A DNA stretch of 47,658 nt from a virus. The DNA lies in the IMG/VR virus record IMGVR_UViG_3300020056_001542, positions 1-47,658 of that record; one strand, 5' to 3'. The position numbers and the translations under genes are program-made. Positions 42,343 to 47,658 of this stretch are shown here, one piece after another (position 1 is the first letter of the stretch; each line of letters begins with the position of its first letter). The notes below the pieces were generated by a model that was not told where the DNA came from, ran no database searches, and saw only the letters and a program-made list of their open reading frames with translations.

Positions 42343-43404
42343 ATGTCACATGGTAAATCTAAATGGGGAAATTATATTGGTGCACCTAAAGTTATAGATG
42401 GTGTGATTGGTTTATCTATGGGAGATATGTATCGCAATAATAAATCAGACGGTGGTATTGGAGGTGTACACAAATTACATTATATACATGAATATAGCGA
42501 AGCAGATGAAGCGAATGGAAGCTATTCAACTGCTGTATCTGGTCAAGTAGTTTATACTTTACAAAATTCTACAGGAAATTCAGCTTTTAATTGGACTGTT
42601 CCATCTGGTGTAACATCAATATCTGCTGTGTGCGTAGGAGGCGGTGGAGGCGGTGGAGGAAATAACGGTTCTTCTGGTCCGGGTGCTTCAGGCGGTGGTG
42701 GTGCTCAATTATCGTATGGTAACGCGATAAGTGTTACTCCAGGAGAAAATTTATCATTAGTTATTGCGCTTGGTGGTCAAGGTGGAACCCAAAGCGCAAA
42801 TGCGATCGCAGGTGGAACTACTAGTATTTCTCGAGGCGGAACAATATTATTGGCTGCAAGCGGAGGAACTGGCGGACAATCTAATATAACCTCCGGTGGC
42901 AGTGGCGCTGGTGGTTCTGGATCTACCGGTACAGAATATGATGGCGGCGGAAACGGTGGAAATGGTGGTTCAGCGCTGAATAATGGAGCCGGTGCTGGAG
43001 GTGGAGGCGCTGGTGGTTATAGTGGAAATGGTGGAAATGCCAATGGCGGCAGTGGATCTGGAGGCGGAGGAGCCGGAGGACAAGCGAATAATGGATCCGC
43101 ATCAAGAAATGCTGAGCAATCCGGAGGTGGAGTTGGACTATATGGCGAAGGAACTAGTGGTTCCGGGTCTACTGCAACAAGCAAAATGGGTTCTGTTTTA
43201 GGTCCATCATCTGGAGTCGGTTCACAAACTGTAGCAACTGCAGCAGGTTTTACTACTTTTGGAGTTGCTAGTACATTCGGTGGTGGAGGAGGAGCTATAG
43301 AAGATGATACTTCTTCATATGGCCATTCAGGTGGCAGCGGTGGAATAAGAATAATTTGGGGAACCAATCGATCTTATCCTTCAACTAATACTGCAGATGC
43401 ATAG
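42343..43404 (+). CDS. Glycine-rich adhesin-like protein
   Basis: 353 residues. After the shared N-terminal segment and a short domain comes FNWTVPSGVTSISAVCVGGG, the usual opening of Gly-rich phage tail-tip proteins. It is followed by ~170 residues of Gly/Ser/Asn-rich sequence (GGGGGGGNNGSSGPGASGGG, GNGGNGGSALNNGAGAGGG). The ending GGAIEDDTSSYGHSGGSGGI then RIIWG is typical of such tips. In T-even phages comparable polyglycine folds form the receptor-binding adhesin. The coding region is less AT-rich than the surroundings because of Gly codons. The receptor is unknown. Confidence 0.78.
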   Translation: MSHGKSKWGNYIGAPKVIDGVIGLSMGDMYRNNKSDGGIGGVHKLHYIHEYSEADEANGSYSTAVSGQVVYTLQNSTGNSAFNWTVPSGVTSISAVCVGGGGGGGGNNGSSGPGASGGGGAQLSYGNAISVTPGENLSLVIALGGQGGTQSANAIAGGTTSISRGGTILLAASGGTGGQSNITSGGSGAGGSGSTGTEYDGGGNGGNGGSALNNGAGAGGGGAGGYSGNGGNANGGSGSGGGGAGGQANNGSASRNAEQSGGGVGLYGEGTSGSGSTATSKMGSVLGPSSGVGSQTVATAAGFTTFGVASTFGGGGGAIEDDTSSYGHSGGSGGIRIIWGTNRSYPSTNTADA

Positions 43405-43413
43405 GAGTAATAA

Positions 43414-43560
43414 ATGTCAGAAATAATTTGTATAAAATGTAATCATCCTTGTCATTGCGAAGGTGATGAAAATGAAGTTTGGTGTACTGATGGTGTTTTA
43501 CAAGAAGATGGACACCATGAGGTTTGTGGCTGTAACGACTGCACGCACGAAGAAGAATAA
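43414..43560 (+). CDS. 48-residue Cys/His-rich micro-protein (zinc-ribbon-like)
   Basis: ATG 43414 follows AGGAG at 43403-43407. The sequence opens SEIICIKCNHPCHCEG and ends HHEVCGCNDCTHEEE, with eight Cys and several His arranged as paired C-x2-C and C-x-C groups, and an acidic middle. This fits a small metal-binding protein, probably zinc. Small Cys-rich proteins like this occur in T4-like marine phages. It is short enough to be missed by gene finders. Function unknown; a link to the neighbouring copper-ligand-bearing virion proteins is only a thought. Confidence 0.65.
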   Translation: MSEIICIKCNHPCHCEGDENEVWCTDGVLQEDGHHEVCGCNDCTHEEE

Positions 43561-43571
43561 TATATAACTAT

Positions 43572-46500
43572 ATGATGAAAATTGCTATTATTGACCTTTT
43601 AGGTCTGACTTATGATGGAACTACATTAGAAAAACGTGGATTAGGCGGATCTGAATCAGCTGTGATTCTTATGTCAAAAGAATTAGCAGCTTTAGGATTT
43701 GATATAACTGTTTATAATAATTGTATAGATTCTGAAGCACAACCTGGTGAATATAACAATGTTACTTTCATCGACCATAGCCAGTTTACAAACGATGTCG
43801 AATATGATATAATAATATCATCGCGATCTGTTCATCCCTTTATGTTCGATCCATATAATAAGCTGTGTGAAAAAGCACAATATAAAGTTTTATGGATGCA
43901 TGATACATTTTGTGAAGGCGATGAACACATTGAACATTTACTTAATCATGGTTTAATTGACGAAGTATTTACACTTTCTGATTTTCATACAAATTATATT
44001 TTAAACTGTGAACATGGTGTTAAAAGAAATTTTGAAGTTTTAAAACATAAAGTTTTTCAAACTCGAAATGGCGCAGTAAAATATATTGATGAAATAGATT
44101 TAAGTAAAAAAGATAAAAACCATTTCGTTTATAATGCTTCAGTAACAAAAGGATTAAATCCTTTATTACAAGATATTTGGCCTGAAATAAAACATCAGAT
44201 TCCAAGTGCACATCTTACTATTATTGGTGGATTTTATAGATTTAGAGAAGGTGCAGCACCAGATGCACAAGAAAAAGATCATCGTAGATATGTAGAAACA
44301 TACCCAAAAGAATTAGATGTAACTTTTACAGGTGTTATACCTCAAAAAGAAATAGCAAAAATATTAGCTAATGCTGGATTTATGTTGTATCCAACTGAAT
44401 TTCCAGAAACGTTTAGTATTTCAGCATTAGAATCTTTATTATATAAAACTCCTCTTATCACTTCTCGATTTGGTGCTCTCGAAGAAACAGCACTTGATCT
44501 TGCATGTTATAAACAAAATTATGCAAATTGTCCTAACGGATTATTTCCTACAATTAATAGAGATGAACAAGCCAAATCATTTATTGATATGACTATACAA
44601 GCTTATCACAATGATTATTTGTTACAACAAAAACAAAATTATTGTGATGTAATTGATGACATTTATGGATGGGATACAGTTGCTTTACAATGGCAACAAC
44701 AATTTTATCGTAAATTAAAAAAGTATTTACCAGTAAATCAGTATAGAAAAGTATCTCAAATTAATGATAAAGTAAAAAGAATTTACGGAAGAAGATTTGA
44801 AAATTCAATTGAAAGAACAGAATATAAAACTACATATCCAGAAAAAAGAATTGTAATAATTTCACCGTTTAGAAATGCTGATGATTATATTGTTGATCAT
44901 TGTTTATCAGTTGACCAACAAGATTATAATAATTATCTACATATTGTTATTGATGATAACTCAGATAATCAAATTGAATTACCATCTAACCCTAAAAGAA
45001 TGATTATAAGAAATGATGAGAGATGCGGTTGTATAGCTAATCAATTAAATTATATGCAACATGCGACAGAAGATGATATTATTATTCTTTTAGACGGTGA
45101 TGATTTTTTAATTAATAATCCAACAATTTTTAAATATTATAATCAGCTTTATCATGAAGGAATTGAATTTACATATGGTTCTATGTGGAGTTTAGTTGAT
45201 AACATTCCTCTTATTGCTCAAGACTATCCAGAAAAAGTAAAAAAAGATAAATCTTATAGAAAGCATTTATTTAATTGGAAAATTCCATATACGCACTTGC
45301 GAACATTTCTTGGAAAACATGCTTGGAAATTAAACCCTGGAAAATTCAAAACTCCTGGAAAGGGGTTTATGATGAGTGGTGCTGATAATCCATTATTTTA
45401 TGAATTAATAGAAATGGTACCACCAGAAAAAATTAAAGCAGTAAAAGAAATTATGGTTCTTTATAATGATATTAATCCATTAAATGATTATAAAGTAAAT
45501 CCACATGAACAAAATAAGAATGCGTATAGTTCTTATAAAACTAAAGATGAAAATAAAATGAAACAAATATTAATTGCTATTCCAACGAATGCTAGTATTG
45601 AACCTGAAACGTTTAAATCAATTTATAATCTTGAAATGCCAGAAGGTGTAAAGACTCATTTTGAATTTTTCTATGGGTATCAAGTTGATCAAATACGAAA
45701 TTTAATTGCAGAATGGGGTAAAAATTATGACTATACTTTTTGGGTTGATAGTGATATAATTTTACCAAAAGATGCTTTAATTAAATTATACGAATCAGAT
45801 AAAGATATTATTTCTGGTGTTTACATGCAAAGAAAACATGATAAACAAGTTTTAGAACTTTATAATGAAGCTGGAAATATTCCTCACGACCAATTAGAAT
45901 ATGGTTTAATGGAAGTAAGAGGATGTGGTTTTGGTTGTGTTCTTGTGAAAGGTCATGTATTTAATGAAATTGAATATCCACATTTTAAATATAAGTCTGC
46001 TTTAAATCATGATCATACGTACTCTGAAGATGTTTATTTTTGTGATAGAGCGAGAGAAAAAGGATTTAAAATTTGGGCAGATACAACTTTAATCTGTGAA
46101 CATAAGGGTCATCATCTTTTTGTTCCACAAATATCATATAAAGCTGATACCGCTCCAAAAGAAATAAATCAACATTTAATTGAAAGATCAAAAGAAGATG
46201 CCATACTTCCATTTGTTAAAGCATATTTAAATGATATGAAAAATAGATGGGATTTCCAACCAAGAGTAATTTATGATATTGGTGCAAGTTGTTTACATTG
46301 GACAAATATGGCAAAAGAAATTTGGCATGATACAAAGTTTATTGCCTTTGATGCTCTTGAAGAATATAAAGATGTATATGACTATTATGGTGTTGATTAC
46401 GCTATTACTTTATTAAGTAAAGAAAAAGAAATACGAACTTTTCATACAAATGTAGAACACCCCGCTGGTGGAAGTATGTATATTGAAAAAGATCATAAAG

Positions 46501-46820
46501 AATTATATCATGATCATCGAAAGATGGGAGCAATGACATTAGATGAATTAGTAAAATTAAATGATTTTCCAATGCCAGATATGATTAAAATAGATGTACA
46601 AGGTGCTGAAAAAGAAGTTTTACAAGGCGCGGTTGAAACATTGAAAAGCGTTCAACATATCATTGTAGAAGTACAATCAGAAGAGTATAACGAAGGTGCT
46701 CCATTAAAAGAAGAAACATTTAATTATCTTGACGATATTGGATTTAGAATTGTAGAAGAAATTGTTAATTACGGACCAGATGCAGATTACCATTTTATAA
46801 GAAAAAATTTATATAAATAG
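43572..46820 (+). CDS. Four-module glycan enzyme: GT4-like + two GT-A modules + FkbM methyltransferase
   Basis: 1082 residues. Module 1 (~1-400, GT-B/GT4): RGLGGSESAVILMSKELAAL, YNASVTKGLNPLL, AHLTIIGGF and PETFSISALESLLYKTP, the EX7E donor-site motif. Module 2 (~426-650, GT2): RIVIISPFRNADDYIV, HIVIDDNSDN, IIILLDGDDFLINNPT (DxD). Module 3 (~663-870, GT-A): QILIAIPTNASI, YTFWVDSDIILPKDALIKLY (DxD) and SGVYMQRKHDKQ. Module 4 (~898-1082, FkbM): VIYDIGASCLHWTNM, MIKIDVQGAEKEVLQGAVET. An internal Met opens module 3 (45558), consistent with a fusion. No clear ribosome site precedes the ATG at 43572. Probably builds and methylates a glycan; acceptor unknown. Confidence 0.8.
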   Translation: MMKIAIIDLLGLTYDGTTLEKRGLGGSESAVILMSKELAALGFDITVYNNCIDSEAQPGEYNNVTFIDHSQFTNDVEYDIIISSRSVHPFMFDPYNKLCEKAQYKVLWMHDTFCEGDEHIEHLLNHGLIDEVFTLSDFHTNYILNCEHGVKRNFEVLKHKVFQTRNGAVKYIDEIDLSKKDKNHFVYNASVTKGLNPLLQDIWPEIKHQIPSAHLTIIGGFYRFREGAAPDAQEKDHRRYVETYPKELDVTFTGVIPQKEIAKILANAGFMLYPTEFPETFSISALESLLYKTPLITSRFGALEETALDLACYKQNYANCPNGLFPTINRDEQAKSFIDMTIQAYHNDYLLQQKQNYCDVIDDIYGWDTVALQWQQQFYRKLKKYLPVNQYRKVSQINDKVKRIYGRRFENSIERTEYKTTYPEKRIVIISPFRNADDYIVDHCLSVDQQDYNNYLHIVIDDNSDNQIELPSNPKRMIIRNDERCGCIANQLNYMQHATEDDIIILLDGDDFLINNPTIFKYYNQLYHEGIEFTYGSMWSLVDNIPLIAQDYPEKVKKDKSYRKHLFNWKIPYTHLRTFLGKHAWKLNPGKFKTPGKGFMMSGADNPLFYELIEMVPPEKIKAVKEIMVLYNDINPLNDYKVNPHEQNKNAYSSYKTKDENKMKQILIAIPTNASIEPETFKSIYNLEMPEGVKTHFEFFYGYQVDQIRNLIAEWGKNYDYTFWVDSDIILPKDALIKLYESDKDIISGVYMQRKHDKQVLELYNEAGNIPHDQLEYGLMEVRGCGFGCVLVKGHVFNEIEYPHFKYKSALNHDHTYSEDVYFCDRAREKGFKIWADTTLICEHKGHHLFVPQISYKADTAPKEINQHLIERSKEDAILPFVKAYLNDMKNRWDFQPRVIYDIGASCLHWTNMAKEIWHDTKFIAFDALEEYKDVYDYYGVDYAITLLSKEKEIRTFHTNVEHPAGGSMYIEKDHKELYHDHRKMGAMTLDELVKLNDFPMPDMIKIDVQGAEKEVLQGAVETLKSVQHIIVEVQSEEYNEGAPLKEETFNYLDDIGFRIVEEIVNYGPDADYHFIRKNLYK
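46812..46819 (+). promoter_or_regulatory. T4-type late promoter -10 (TATAAATA) before gp13
   Basis: TATAAATA overlaps the last codons and stop of the glycan enzyme gene and lies 29 bases ahead of the gp13-type start, ideal for late expression of the neck genes. Confidence 0.55.
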
Positions 46821-46847
46821 TCATAGATAATTTAAACGGAGATCTCT

Positions 46848-47603
46848 ATGGCTACACCATCTACAAGAGACGAACTTATAGAATATTGTAAAAGACGGTT
46901 AGGCGATCCAGTACTTGAGATCAATGTCGATGATGATCAAGTTGAAGATCGTGTAGACGAAGCTTTACAATATTATCAAGAGTTTCATTCTGACGCAACT
47001 GTAAAAACATATTTAAAACATCGAGTAACTTCTACTGATATTTCAAATGAGTACATTCCAATTTCATCAGATGTTATATTTGTATCAAGATTATTTCCAT
47101 TAGCAAGTTCATTTAGCTATTCACATAATTTCTTTGACATCAAATATCAAATGATGTTAAACGATATTGCTGATATGCAAAACTTTGCAGGTGATCTTGC
47201 TTATTATGAACAATTACAACAGTATCTTTCTGTTTTAGATATGACATTGAACGGTACACCTCAAACAACATTTTCACGCAGACAAGGTAGACTCTATATT
47301 CATGGAGATTTTCAAGATAATGATATTAAAGAAGATGATTATCTTATTGCAGAAGCATATCAAATTGTAGATCCAGATACACATACTTCTGTATATAATG
47401 ATATGTGGCTTAAAGATTATACTACTGCTTTGATTAAAGAACAATGGGGTATGAATCTTATTAAGTTTGAAGGAATGCAGTTACCAGGCGGTGTAACTAT
47501 TAATGGTCGCCAACTCTTTGATGATGCACGACAAGAAATAGAATCATTAAGGGAAAGAATCAGATTGGAGCATGAAATGCCTGCTGATTTTTTTGTAGGT
47601 TAA
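46848..47603 (+). CDS. 13: T4 gp13-type neck protein
   Basis: 251 residues. The start (STRDELIEYCKRRLGDPVLE), then INVDDDQVEDRVDEALQYYQ and EFHSDATVKTYLKHRVT, is the familiar beginning of gp13-like neck proteins of T4-like marine phages. LYIHGDFQDNDIKEDDYLIA and NDMWLKDYTTALIKEQWGMN match the middle and end. In T4, gp13 and gp14 form the neck that seals the filled head and joins it to the tail. GGAG (6-7 bases) precedes the ATG. Length is typical for the marine version. gp14 follows directly. Confidence 0.9.
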   Translation: MATPSTRDELIEYCKRRLGDPVLEINVDDDQVEDRVDEALQYYQEFHSDATVKTYLKHRVTSTDISNEYIPISSDVIFVSRLFPLASSFSYSHNFFDIKYQMMLNDIADMQNFAGDLAYYEQLQQYLSVLDMTLNGTPQTTFSRRQGRLYIHGDFQDNDIKEDDYLIAEAYQIVDPDTHTSVYNDMWLKDYTTALIKEQWGMNLIKFEGMQLPGGVTINGRQLFDDARQEIESLRERIRLEHEMPADFFVG

Positions 47604-47604
47604 C

Positions 47605-47658
47605 ATGCGCAATTTTTATTTCTCCGATAAAGTAAGATCAGAACAAAATCTCTATGAA
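47605..47658 (+). CDS. 14: T4 gp14-type neck protein, N-terminal fragment (window end)
   Basis: Eighteen codons (MRNFYFSDKVRSEQNLYE) starting one base after the gp13 stop and cut by the window edge. The 'SEQNLYE' ending of this stretch resembles the start of gp14-like neck proteins, and gene order gp13-gp14 agrees with T4-like phages. The identification rests on position and these residues. Confidence 0.65.
   Translation, partial: MRNFYFSDKVRSEQNLYE

Noticed and set aside
43017-43367. Minus-strand proline-rich ORF
   Set aside because: Antisense to the Gly-rich repeats of the adhesin-like gene, where GGN codons read as proline on the other strand.
43572-46820. Two or more separate genes
   Set aside because: The frame is open across all modules with no stop. 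The internal Met at 45558 lacks a convincing ribosome site, so I keep one fusion gene.

Overview
ORGANISM. The window is part of the genome of a T4-like marine myovirus (a tailed, AT-rich phage of the cyanophage/pelagiphage type). The best anchors are at the right end: a T4 gp13-type neck protein (46848-47603) followed by the first 18 codons of a gp14-type neck protein. Very large fibre-like virion proteins, three phage-style tRNA genes, a glutaredoxin, a HAD nucleotidase and tightly overlapping genes agree with this. The host cannot be read from the sequence. By eye the DNA is about two-thirds AT, and the tRNAs (Arg-UCU, Pro-UGG, Leu-UAA) match the AGA, CCA and TTA codons that are common in the structural genes. 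LAYOUT. (1) 1-6437: late structural genes, namely the C-terminal part of a large virion protein, a coiled-coil small protein, an 813-residue fibre with YadA-like head repeats, a 373-residue virion protein and a protein carrying 14-residue coiled-coil repeats. (2) 6434-13600: a head-to-tail cassette of one glycosyltransferase, one methyltransferase, three radical-SAM/twitch proteins, one B12-binding-type radical-SAM protein and a small protein homologous to the coiled-coil protein on the other side of the cassette. (3) 13673-21216: an early-type promoter, then about 14 overlapping genes: nucleotidase, two small proteins (one membrane), six glycosyltransferase-like proteins, two kinase-fold proteins, two methyltransferases and a small protein. 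(4) 21248-23546: two more promoters of the same kind, small early genes (metalloprotease-like, glutaredoxin, unknowns), two micro-ORFs and three tRNAs. (5) 23511-25056, minus strand: two GT8-like glycosyltransferases, the second ending inside the antisense of tRNA-Leu. (6) 25139-43560: a long late structural block with 1808- and 1769-residue proteins, C1q-like, collagen-like and glycine-rich adhesin-like proteins. (7) 43572-46820: a four-module fusion (three glycosyltransferase modules plus an FkbM methyltransferase), then gp13 and gp14. HOW IT FITS TOGETHER. The window holds about eleven glycosyltransferase modules, four methyltransferase modules, two kinase-fold proteins and four radical-SAM enzymes, all mixed with virion genes. 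I infer a phage-encoded capacity to build and attach unusual glycans or other modifications, most plausibly to virion proteins. One part appears to be transcribed with the late structural genes and another from an early-type promoter. The acceptor is unknown. MOST UNUSUAL. Cupredoxin-like domains with a complete His/Cys/His/Met ligand set occur five times in three giant virion proteins, and one copy appears circularly permuted and inserted into a propeller-like blade. The radical-SAM cassette is bracketed by two homologous proteins, one of which carries tandem Tyr/Gln-rich repeats. Three copies of a TGTACA-N17-TARRAT-like promoter share a perfect ATGTACAT palindrome.
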